This document shows, one piece after another, positions 51,666 through 61,416 of a stretch of DNA of 64,000 nt. Source of the DNA: a bacterium BMS3Abin14 (GTDB lineage: Bacteria > BMS3Abin14). A program made the translations under genes and the position numbers. Below the pieces are notes generated by a model. The model made no database searches. It was not told where the DNA came from and saw nothing but the letters and a program-made list of their open reading frames with translations. The stretch spans positions 1 to 64,000 of the forward strand of contig BDTG01000010.1 in assembly GCA_002897695.1 (NCBI GenBank), written 5' to 3'. Numbering within the stretch: the first letter of the stretch is position 1; every line of letters begins with the position of its first letter.

Positions 51666-52271
51666 ATGGGCGAAGTATATGAAGTTACTATTTGGGCGCG
51701 CGGGGTGACGCAGGACATGGAAGGGCGCCATCTGTCACTCCTGATTGCCAACTCGGCGGATAAGGATGGTAAATTTGTCCAGGCGTGGGACGACTACGCG
51801 GATCTGCCCGACAGGGTTCAGGTTCCTTTGCGGAAGTACGCTCGTATCAGCGATGAAGACATCGAAATGCGCTACGACTACGAGAACGATCATCCCAACA
51901 TGTCGGTTATTATGGATGACACCATCGTCAAGGGGATTGACGTGCTCAGGGGCATGCCCAAGGGCGGAGTCCTTGTGGTCAATACCAAGAGATCGCCTGA
52001 AGAAATCCTCAAGTTTATTCCCAATAAGGATCTGCTCAGCGCCATTGTGTGTGTTGACGCCAATTCCCTCGCAGGTGATGTTGACCTGGATTTCATGGGA
52101 TCTGAAGGTGGCGTGGAAACGGTGTCCGTTGGAGCCGGCATCTCCGCTCCGATAGTCGGGGCAGCCGCGAAGGCCACGGATAAGCTGACCCTTGAGAGCC
52201 TTGTTTCGGTAGCCGCAAACAAGGATGGCGTTAAAAAGGGCTACGAGGCAGCACAGGTAAAATCCCTTTAA
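51666..52271 (+). CDS. 2-oxoacid:ferredoxin oxidoreductase, gamma subunit
   Basis: 201 residues. Starts with YEVTIWARGVTQDMEGRHLSLLIANSA, where pyruvate-type enzymes have I.GRGGQGA. It then has the nucleotide-binding-like core PNMSVIMDDTIVKGIDVLRGMPKGGVLVVNTKRSPEEI and a C-terminal VETVSVGAGISAPIVGAAAKAT. The gamma subunit bears no cluster and helps assemble the active site. It is the first gene of a gamma-delta-alpha-beta operon. The unusual N-terminal motif (WARGVTQD) suggests a specialised substrate rather than ordinary pyruvate. Confidence 0.82.
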   Translation: MGEVYEVTIWARGVTQDMEGRHLSLLIANSADKDGKFVQAWDDYADLPDRVQVPLRKYARISDEDIEMRYDYENDHPNMSVIMDDTIVKGIDVLRGMPKGGVLVVNTKRSPEEILKFIPNKDLLSAIVCVDANSLAGDVDLDFMGSEGGVETVSVGAGISAPIVGAAAKATDKLTLESLVSVAANKDGVKKGYEAAQVKSL

Positions 52272-52285
52272 AAAAGGAGAAGATC

Positions 52286-52618
52286 ATGTCCGATTTTAGA
52301 TTTCCGGAAGGAAAAGAGGTCCCGAGGGGTGCGGTTCTCCCTGCCCCGGTAAAGGAAAACAGGATGATGATTACGGGCAACTGGCGAACCGACCGCCCGG
52401 TCATCGACCACGAAAAGTGCACCCTTTGTCTGAACTGCTTCATTTTCTGCCCCGATGCATGCTGGCATCTGGACGAAGAAGAGGAAAAAATGGTCTGGAA
52501 CGCGGATTTTTGCAAGGGCTGCTTCATCTGTGCAGTAGAGTGTCCTGCATTTGCCCTCACCGCGGTTAACGAACTGGAATTTGAGGATGGTGTCGTCCGT
52601 TTGGAGAAACCATTCTAG
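52286..52618 (+). CDS. 2-oxoacid:ferredoxin oxidoreductase, delta (ferredoxin) subunit
   Basis: 110 residues. Two 4Fe-4S motifs: CTLCLNCFIFCPDACW near 48 and CKGCFICAVECPAFAL near 76. Carries electrons from the thiamine-bound radical in the catalytic subunits to external ferredoxin. Ribosome site AAAAGGAGAA. Between gamma and alpha genes; all spacings are 6-15 bases. Confidence 0.9.
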   Translation: MSDFRFPEGKEVPRGAVLPAPVKENRMMITGNWRTDRPVIDHEKCTLCLNCFIFCPDACWHLDEEEEKMVWNADFCKGCFICAVECPAFALTAVNELEFEDGVVRLEKPF

Positions 52619-52633
52619 GAGGAGGTGTTTAAA

Positions 52634-54839
<2,206 letters not shown>

Positions 54840-54867
54840 TTTTGTTCTAGTCCGAGATTTTCTATCA

Positions 54868-54924
54868 GGGGTCTGGGGGGCGCCTTTTAACGGTTGCGTT
54901 ATCAGGTTCTCCGGACCCCTTTTT
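54868..54924 (+). terminator. Probable terminator between the oxidoreductase and transporter operons
   Basis: GGGGTCTGG (54868-54876) pairs with CCGGACCCC (54911-54919), followed by TTTTT. The 34-base loop makes it moderate quality. Confidence 0.55.
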
Positions 54925-55057
54925 AGAAAAAATATCGGATAGACCTTTAACCCTGAATGTAGGAAAGGAGGTGAGAAAAAAGCAGAGACCTTTGATGTTG
55001 GTGTTTAGAATATGAAGCTAGCGGGGGGAACTTGAGTTTTTTCAGGAGGGAAAAATT

Positions 55058-56038
55058 ATGCGAAGCATGAAGAAACGCTATACATTTCTGCTTGTCGCTG
55101 TCGTTGCCATTGCCTCCATCGCGCTTTTTGGTGGGGTGGCAAAGGCCGCATGGCCCACGCGACCGATTAGTTTCGTTATCCCGGCGGGCGCTGGTGGTGG
55201 GGCGGACAAATACGTCCGATTCCTGGTGGGCCTTAACGTAAAAGGCCATTATGTCGACGAGGCGATAATCCCAATAAACAAGGCGGGTGGAGCAGGGGCT
55301 GTTGCCATGAATTATGTCCTCAACCAGAAGGGTGACGACTACACCATGATGATCACCCTGAACTCCTTTATTACCACTCCGCTGTTCCAGAATCTTCCTT
55401 TTACCTTCCGTAATTTCACGCCGATCTACCTGTTGGCACTGGACAACTTCCCCCTCTGGGTTCCAAATGACAGCCCGTTCAAGACCTTCGAGGATTTCCT
55501 GACGGAGGCGCGCAAGCGGAGCATCACGGTTGGAGGAACGGGCTCCAAGCAGGAGGACGAGATTGTCTTCAGGGCTATCCAGACCATCGGCAAAACCAAG
55601 CCTTTCAGGTATGTGCCTTTCAAGGGAGGCGGTTCCGTTGCCAAGGCCCTGGTGGGCAAGCACATCGAGGCGTCGGTGAACCAGGTAAGCGAAGCCGGCC
55701 CCTTCTTCCCTGAATTCGTCAGGCCGCTGGTTGTATTCCAGGATAACCGGCTGACCGTAAAGGGCCTTGAGAATGTTCCCACAGCCAAGGAGCTGGGCTT
55801 TGATTTCAGCTACAACATGATGCGGGCGGTATTCGCCCCTCCGGGGATATCAAAAGAGGCACAGGACGGGATGATAGAGCTTTTCAGTAAGATTTCCGAA
55901 AACCCGGACTGGGTGGCCTTCGCGGCCAAGTTCGGTCTGCAGCGGACAACAATATCCGGTGACGCCCTTGAGAAGTTCTGCGAGAACTATGAGAAATTGC
56001 ACATAAAAATCATGAAGGCCCAGGGCTGGATTAAATAG
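55058..56038 (+). CDS. tctC: Tripartite tricarboxylate transporter substrate-binding protein (TctC/Bug family)
   Basis: 326 residues with a signal peptide (about 1-31, cleavage at AKAA). Mature start WPTRPISFVIPAGAGGGADKYVRF is the Bug-family signature for binding carboxylates. A later KTFEDFLTEARKRSITVGGTGSKQEDEI and PFKGGGSVAKALVGKHIEASVNQVSE complete the fold. Periplasmic receptor that delivers a di- or tricarboxylate to TctAB. The ribosome site is CAGGAGGG. First of three transporter genes. Substrate not deducible; it may feed the upstream oxidoreductase. Confidence 0.9.
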   Translation: MRSMKKRYTFLLVAVVAIASIALFGGVAKAAWPTRPISFVIPAGAGGGADKYVRFLVGLNVKGHYVDEAIIPINKAGGAGAVAMNYVLNQKGDDYTMMITLNSFITTPLFQNLPFTFRNFTPIYLLALDNFPLWVPNDSPFKTFEDFLTEARKRSITVGGTGSKQEDEIVFRAIQTIGKTKPFRYVPFKGGGSVAKALVGKHIEASVNQVSEAGPFFPEFVRPLVVFQDNRLTVKGLENVPTAKELGFDFSYNMMRAVFAPPGISKEAQDGMIELFSKISENPDWVAFAAKFGLQRTTISGDALEKFCENYEKLHIKIMKAQGWIK

Positions 56039-56162
56039 CCTTCCGATGACGAGCATTTCGGTATCGTCAATGGGCAAACTCTGATCAAAGGCGGCGGCGG
56101 GTCCCTTTCCCTTGTATAGGGGCCCGCTCCACCGCTTATCAGGAGATTCAGGGGAGGGTATT

Positions 56163-56639
56163 TTGAAAAAAGGCGAGTTGATTACCGCGCTGGGGTTTAT
56201 AATTGCATCCATCGTAACACTTGGTGAGGCTTTCAGGCTTGGTTTCGGATGGGTAGAGGAGCAGGGGCCTGCGGCTGGTTTTACGCTTTTCTGGCTGGGA
56301 TTGTTGATGCTCCTGTGTTCCATAATGATTTTTGTCGCCGGCCTGAAAAAAAAGAATGATGGTGAGCCCTTTTTCGTCAGCAAGGAAGGGCTGTTGGAGG
56401 CGGTAAAAATCTTTTTTACCGCATCGGTGTTTACCGTGGGTATAGTCTATACCGGGGTTTACTGGGCCATTATCGGCTACTGTCTCCTTTTCACCCGATG
56501 GCTGGGAAAACACCGTTGGTCTACGGTCATCCTGTTCACCGTTATTATGACCGCGGCGGTCTACTTCGGAATGGAGAAAGGGCTGCAGCTTCCCCTGCCG
56601 AAGAGCTTTCTGTACAAGAAAGGGCTTTTCCCGTTCTAA
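56163..56639 (+). CDS. tctB: Tripartite tricarboxylate transporter small membrane subunit (TctB)
   Basis: 158 residues from TTG 56163 behind GGGGAGGG. Four helices: GELITALGFIIASIVTLGEA, FTLFWLGLLMLLCSIMIFVAG, FFTASVFTVGIVYTGVYWAIIGYCL and STVILFTVIMTAAVYFGME. The closing LPLPKSFLYKKGLFPF resembles the LPLPxG end of TctB proteins. TctB pairs with TctA in the inner membrane. 125 bases after tctC. Confidence 0.8.
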   Translation: MKKGELITALGFIIASIVTLGEAFRLGFGWVEEQGPAAGFTLFWLGLLMLLCSIMIFVAGLKKKNDGEPFFVSKEGLLEAVKIFFTASVFTVGIVYTGVYWAIIGYCLLFTRWLGKHRWSTVILFTVIMTAAVYFGMEKGLQLPLPKSFLYKKGLFPF

Positions 56640-56831
56640 CGAAAAATAATGCCCGAGGCACAGTTTAGCCGGGCTGGAAAATATCATGGTTGGATCTTCC
56701 GTGGAATTAAAGCACCTCATCGCTCTACGGGACAAGGTAGCCTCCGGATAACCGCTTGACGGTCTTATGCAGGAACTGCGGGTGTAAAGACCGAACGGTT
56801 TGAAGAAAGGCCTTCAGATCAGGAGGAATAG

Positions 56832-58355
56832 ATGGAAACACTGACTCACCTGATGACCGGATTCGGGGTGGCTCTACAGCCCCTGTCTTTACTTATGATG
56901 ACTCTGGGCCTTCTGCTTGGCCTGGCGGTAGGCGTCCTGCCCGGGCTGGGCGGAACCGCGGGGGTGGCCCTGCTGCTTCCAGTGACTGTCCTGGTACCCC
57001 CAACGGTTGCCATTATTTTTCTGGCCGCCATTTACTGGGGAGCCCTTTACGGAGGGGTGATAACCTCCGTTCTTTTCGCCATCCCCGGGGAGCCATGGTC
57101 CGTGGCCCTTATTTTCGATGGGTATCCGATGGCCAAAAAAGGGCAGGCCGGGCTGGCCCTTGCCGCCGCTTTTCTGGCCTCTTTCGTGGGGATCTTTGTT
57201 GCGGCCATCTTTTTCGTGACTCTGGCCATGCCGCTGGCCCTGTTCGCCCTGAAATTCGGTCCTGCTGAGATGTTCGGGATCATGATGCTCGCTTTCAGCA
57301 CCTTCGTGGGACTCGGCAGAGGATCGGCCACAAAGACCCTTGTCAGCACATGCTTCGGACTGATTCTGACGATGGCCGGATTGGACATAGTTACCGGCCA
57401 TCCGAGGTTGACCTTCGGAACAATGGCCCTTCTCAGCGGTTTTCATTTTGTCCCTATAACCATCGGGCTTTTCGGCCTTGGCGAGATTATGATCGACGGA
57501 GAGGAGCGGTTCTCAACCGAGATCAAGGAAACAATCCATGCCAAACTTGGATGGCAGGACATCAAGGACGGCTTCAAGGCGACCAAGGAGCATTTCGGTC
57601 TGACCTTTTTCAGCGCTGTCCTCGGTTTTTTCGTTGGAATCCTGCCTGGGACCGGGGCCACCCCGGCATCCTTCCTTGGTTACGGCATTGCCAAGCAGTA
57701 CTCCAAGCATCCTGAGAAGTACGGCGAGGGGGCGATCGAAGGGGTGCTGGCGCCCCAGGCCGCGGCCAACGCGGCTGGAACCGGGGCACTTCTACCCATG
57801 ATTTCCCTGGGGATTCCAGGTTCTCCCACTGCGGCTGTTCTTCTCGCAGGCCTTTATATGTGGGGCCTCTGGCCGGGTCCCAGATTGTTTATCGAACAAC
57901 CGGTGTTCGTCTGGGGGCTCATCGCCAGCCTTTTCCTCTCCGGAACGGTCTGCCTGATCATCTGTCTCCTGGGTACCCCGGTATTGGCCTCCATCATGAA
58001 AATTCCCTGGGGCCTCCTTACACCGATCATCGTTGTCGCCTGCTTTATCGGCAGCTACGTGATGCGGAACCTCATGTTTGACGTGTGGTGTACTCTTATC
58101 TTCGGTCTTATCGGGTACGTCATGAAGAAGCTGGATTATCCCCTGGCCCCGCTTGCAGTTGCCCTGGTCCTGGGAGGCATGACCGAGAGATTCCTGCGCC
58201 AGACCCTGATCATAGGCGATGGTTCCCCCATGGCTTTCTTCAGTTCGACCATCTCCACGGTTTTCATGTCAATCGCCTTCTTCCTGTTCCTCATGCCCCT
58301 GGGAAAGCATATCCTGGGAAAAATAAAGGCTAACCGCAAGCCTGCGGAGGCCTGA
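56832..58355 (+). CDS. tctA: Tripartite tricarboxylate transporter large membrane subunit (TctA)
   Basis: 507 residues, about 11-12 helices. Typical TctA motifs: LGLAVGVLPGLGGTAGVALLLP (near 28), YWGALYGGVITSVLFAIPGEPWSVA, GILPGTGATPASFLGYGIAKQYSKHP, and GAIEGVLAPQAAANAAGTGALLPMISLGIPGSPTAAVLLAG. TctA forms the sodium- or proton-driven channel for carboxylate uptake. It ends the operon before a strong terminator. Confidence 0.93.
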   Translation: METLTHLMTGFGVALQPLSLLMMTLGLLLGLAVGVLPGLGGTAGVALLLPVTVLVPPTVAIIFLAAIYWGALYGGVITSVLFAIPGEPWSVALIFDGYPMAKKGQAGLALAAAFLASFVGIFVAAIFFVTLAMPLALFALKFGPAEMFGIMMLAFSTFVGLGRGSATKTLVSTCFGLILTMAGLDIVTGHPRLTFGTMALLSGFHFVPITIGLFGLGEIMIDGEERFSTEIKETIHAKLGWQDIKDGFKATKEHFGLTFFSAVLGFFVGILPGTGATPASFLGYGIAKQYSKHPEKYGEGAIEGVLAPQAAANAAGTGALLPMISLGIPGSPTAAVLLAGLYMWGLWPGPRLFIEQPVFVWGLIASLFLSGTVCLIICLLGTPVLASIMKIPWGLLTPIIVVACFIGSYVMRNLMFDVWCTLIFGLIGYVMKKLDYPLAPLAVALVLGGMTERFLRQTLIIGDGSPMAFFSSTISTVFMSIAFFLFLMPLGKHILGKIKANRKPAEA

Positions 58356-58376
58356 TTTAAAATTTTCTGTTCTTGC

Positions 58377-58410
58377 GGCAGGGGCTTCTTTTGGCCCCTG
58401 CCCCTTTTTT
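58377..58410 (+). terminator. Rho-independent terminator after tctA
   Basis: GGCAGGGGC (58377-58385), eight-base loop, GCCCCTGCC (58394-58402), then TTTTTT (58405-58410). Confidence 0.9.
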
Positions 58411-58433
58411 CTTAAGGGTTGTCATCATTAATT

Positions 58434-58882
58434 ATGCGACATGCTGATACGACAATTCTCATCACCGGCGGCGCCGGGTCGGTGGGAAGATTTATTACCT
58501 CAGAGCTTCTCGAACGCGGTTTCGATGTCAGGGTCCTTGACAGGGATGTGGAACCTCTCAAATTCATTTCCAGCGTCAATCCAACAAGATTTCATGGAAG
58601 CCTTGTGGCCGGACATCTAATCTTTCAACCCTGTACGTGACCTGGGAGGAGGTTGCGGAGATGGTTCGGGAGGTCACCGGATCACCCTCAGCAATCAGGT
58701 GTGTGCCCAAAGAGGGATGGAAAGGCAGCGCCTTTCTGGCTGATCCCTGGAAGTTGTCCTGCGCTTTATCCGGAAAGCTTCTGGGCTATCGCCCCATGGA
58801 TTCCACAAGGGCGAAGGACTCGCTGAAAACCGCCATCACAAATTGTTGGGAAACGATGGGCCGGCCCCGTGAAAATCTGTGA
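58434..58882 (+). pseudogene. Internally deleted NAD-dependent epimerase relic
   Basis: Reading from ATG 58434 gives a Rossmann start, ILITGGAGSVGRFITSELLERGFDVRVLDRD. The frame breaks near 58637, one frame over continuing as TWEEVAEMVREVTGSPSAIRC through DPWKLSCALSGKLLGYRPM, the C-terminal substrate-side end of an epimerase/dehydratase. The middle of the protein (catalytic YxxxK region, about 150 residues) is absent. Hence a deletion plus a frameshift; non-functional. Confidence 0.7.
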
Positions 58883-58970
58883 GGGGACTCCAAAGGGGAT
58901 CGGGGCTTCGGAAGAACGGTAATATTCAGGTTTGATAACTGAAATTAGTCAAGAATCATGGAGGTCTTAA

Positions 58971-59717
58971 ATGCTGGATCTTGGATGGTTTGGGCACATA
59001 TCTTTTAATATGCAATTTTTATCAGCGTTGTTCAGCATAATCATTATCAATATTATTCTATCAGGGGACAATGCTGTAGTGATCGCCATGGCGGTCAGGT
59101 CGCTTCCAAAAAAACAGCGGCTGTGGGGCATGGTCCTTGGGTCCGGGTTGGCGGTCTTTTTGAGGATAATCCTCACTTTTTTCGCCGCGAAGCTGCTGAT
59201 GATAGAATTCCTGAAACTTGGCGGTGGGCTTTTAATCGCCTGGATTGCGGCCAAACTCTTTACGGAGGGTGCGGAGGAAAGTTCAGTCAGCGCGTCAGGG
59301 ACTATCTGGGGTGCGGTCAAGGTTATTACGGTCGCAGACCTGATCATGAGCGTTGATAATGTCTTGGGTGTTGCCGGTGCGTCCCATGGCAATATGTTTC
59401 TTCTGATTTTTGGTCTGGGTTCCAGCGTACCCCTTATTGTAGGGACAAGCGCGATCCTTTCCATGCTGATGGATAGATACCCGATTATCGTCTACATAGG
59501 CTCAGCCATTCTCGGTAAGGTGGCAGGGGAGATGATCATTACAGACCCCTTCGTGGTGCGGGTGTTTCATCCATCACAGATGGTCGAATATGTTGTGATG
59601 GCCATATTTGTAGTTGGCGTCCTGGTAGCTGGAAAGCTCATGTTGAAAAGGAAGATAGCTAAACAGGACAGGATTGTGTTGGAAGATGAACAGTTGCAGA
59701 CGAGTAAGGAGGTGTAG
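58971..59717 (+). CDS. TerC-family membrane protein, paralogue A
   Basis: 248 residues, about seven helices. The signature residues lie in IINIILSGDNAVVIAMAVRSLP and DLIMSVDNVLGVAGASHGN. TerC family (YjbE/Alx-type) proteins are metal-ion exporters (manganese) or are linked to tellurite resistance and to metalation of exported enzymes. About 80 percent identical by eye to paralogue B at 60673. Downstream, three bases later, is the cytidylate-kinase-like gene. Confidence 0.87.
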   Translation: MLDLGWFGHISFNMQFLSALFSIIIINIILSGDNAVVIAMAVRSLPKKQRLWGMVLGSGLAVFLRIILTFFAAKLLMIEFLKLGGGLLIAWIAAKLFTEGAEESSVSASGTIWGAVKVITVADLIMSVDNVLGVAGASHGNMFLLIFGLGSSVPLIVGTSAILSMLMDRYPIIVYIGSAILGKVAGEMIITDPFVVRVFHPSQMVEYVVMAIFVVGVLVAGKLMLKRKIAKQDRIVLEDEQLQTSKEV

Positions 59718-59719
59718 GT

Positions 59720-60526
59720 ATGGCTATTGTGACTATATCAAGAGCGAGTGGACTTGGCGGCGAGGAGATTGCCAGGAGCGTGGCTCGGAAGCTGGGTTAT
59801 GAATTTCTCAATAAGGATCTGATCTTTAAGGAGGTGGAAGGCTTTGGTGAGCAATGGTTGAAATGGGGCGAGGATCTCGACGAGCACTGCCCTACCCTCT
59901 GGGAGCGGTTTGACCAATCCTTTTCCGGTTTTGTGGCGTTAGCCGAAAGCTGTGTTTATGAGTATGCTCTGAAGGACAAGGTTGTAATCTTGGGCCGGGG
60001 GGGGAACTGGCTGCTGAAGGATATCCCCTTTGTTTTGAGCGTGCGGATTACCGCCCCCCTGGTGGCAAGGATCAAGTTGACCAGCGATCGTGAAGGGATC
60101 GATACGAAACATGCCAGGAGATTGATTGCGGCCAGTGAGCATGAGAGATCGTGCTATCTCCAGAGTGTATTTCACAAGGACTGGTCCGATCCCGACGCAT
60201 ATGATGTGGTCTATAATATGGACAGTCTTAGCCTGGATGAGGTGACCGACCTGATCATTGAAGAAATGCCGGCAAAGGACAAGAAGGTTACCCCTGAGGC
60301 GATGAAAGAATTAGGTCAATTGGCGTTGGCCGCCAAAGTTAAGGCCGCAATTTTCACCGATTGCCGGATATTCATTCCGACATTGGAGGTTTTCCACGAT
60401 AGTTCCGGGATAGTTATTCGCGGCATTGTCCATCCACCGGAGGAGATGGTCAAGGTGATGGAGGTCGCACGCCGCGTAGCTGGTTCCGTACCCATCAAGA
60501 GCGAACTTCACTATCGCGGCGCATGA
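59720..60526 (+). CDS. Cytidylate-kinase-like protein with C-terminal BON-like domain
   Basis: 268 residues. AIVTISRASGLGGEEIARSVARKLGYEFLNKDLI is the PF13189 start: a P-loop-like nucleotide kinase with a GLGGEEIA loop, and VILGRGGNWLLKDIPFVLSVRITAPLVARIKL follows. Residues about 200-268 (KVKAAIFTDCRIFIPTLEVFHDSSGIVIRGIVHPPEEMVKVMEVARRV) have the alpha-beta-beta pattern of BON domains that bind lipids or ligands. The kinase part resembles stand-alone kinases of unknown substrate rather than CMP kinase proper. It lies between two TerC genes in one operon and so may regulate or modify TerC transport. Confidence 0.8.
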   Translation: MAIVTISRASGLGGEEIARSVARKLGYEFLNKDLIFKEVEGFGEQWLKWGEDLDEHCPTLWERFDQSFSGFVALAESCVYEYALKDKVVILGRGGNWLLKDIPFVLSVRITAPLVARIKLTSDREGIDTKHARRLIAASEHERSCYLQSVFHKDWSDPDAYDVVYNMDSLSLDEVTDLIIEEMPAKDKKVTPEAMKELGQLALAAKVKAAIFTDCRIFIPTLEVFHDSSGIVIRGIVHPPEEMVKVMEVARRVAGSVPIKSELHYRGA

Positions 60527-60672
60527 GATATGCTGCATGTGGATCAGATCCGGTTTCCGATTTCGAGTTAAATGGGGCTTTTACCATTCCCCTTTTTTTG
60601 ACTGACATTGCCCTTGCTTACTGACCATACAACATGTGAGTCAAAGGTGGCACCGGGCTATGGGAGGGTGTT

Positions 60673-61389
60673 ATGTGGGATCTAGGTTGGTTTGGGCACA
60701 TCGCTTTTAATCTACAGTTTTTCTCCGCGCTGTTGAGCATCATCATTATCAACATTATTCTGTCAGGTGATAACGCTGTTGTTATTGCACTGGCAGTCAG
60801 GTCGCTTCCAAAAAAACAGAGGCTGTGGGGGATTATTCTGGGATCCGGGCTGGCGGTCTTTTTGAGGATAATCCTCACCTTTTTCGCCGCGAAGCTGCTG
60901 ATGATAGAGTTCCTGAAGCTTGGCGGTGGGCTCTTGATTGCATGGATCGCCGTGAAGCTTTTTACGGAGGGCGCTGATGAAAGTGAGGTACAACAATCAG
61001 GGTCCATCGGACAGGCGGTAAGGGTTATCCTGATTGCCGATCTGGTCATGAGCGTTGATAATGTGTTGGGGGTTGCCGGCGCCTCCCAAGGCAACATGTT
61101 TCTTCTGATTTTTGGTCTGGGCTCCAGCATTCCCCTTATTGTAGGGACGAGTACGCTCCTTTCCATGTTGATGGACAGATACCCCATCATTGTCTATATC
61201 GGATCGGCCATCCTGGGAAAGGTTGCCGGAGACATGATTATTACGGACCCCTTCGTGGAGCGGGTGTTTCATCCATCACAGATGGTCGAATATGCTGTAA
61301 TGGCCATATTTATAGTGGGGGTCCTGGTAGTTGGAAGGGCCCTTTTGAAAAGAAAAATTGCCAAACAGGAAGCCCTGATTAACCAGTAA
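60673..61389 (+). CDS. TerC-family membrane protein, paralogue B
   Basis: 238 residues with the same architecture as paralogue A: WDLGWFGHIAFNLQFFSAL, IINIILSGDNAVVIALAVRSLP, LLMIEFLKLGGGLLIAWIAVKL and DLVMSVDNVLGVAGASQGN. Differences cluster in the loop at about 100-115 and at the C-terminus. GGAGGG ribosome site. The duplication around the cytidylate-kinase-like gene suggests either alternative subunits or divided metal specificity. Confidence 0.87.
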   Translation: MWDLGWFGHIAFNLQFFSALLSIIIINIILSGDNAVVIALAVRSLPKKQRLWGIILGSGLAVFLRIILTFFAAKLLMIEFLKLGGGLLIAWIAVKLFTEGADESEVQQSGSIGQAVRVILIADLVMSVDNVLGVAGASQGNMFLLIFGLGSSIPLIVGTSTLLSMLMDRYPIIVYIGSAILGKVAGDMIITDPFVERVFHPSQMVEYAVMAIFIVGVLVVGRALLKRKIAKQEALINQ

Positions 61390-61416
61390 AGCCGGGGGGG
61401 GATAGGGAGGCCGACC

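Noticed and set aside
54947-55663. 238-codon minus-strand frame over the tctC start
   Set aside because: The tctC signal peptide, ribosome site and family match make the plus strand the coding one.
56650-56760. Small frame between tctB and tctA
   Set aside because: 36 codons, no ribosome site, no homology; treated as spacer.
60555-60600. Terminator after the cytidylate-kinase-like gene
   Set aside because: GGGG and CCCC before a T run do not extend into a good stem; the TerC B gene may be read through.
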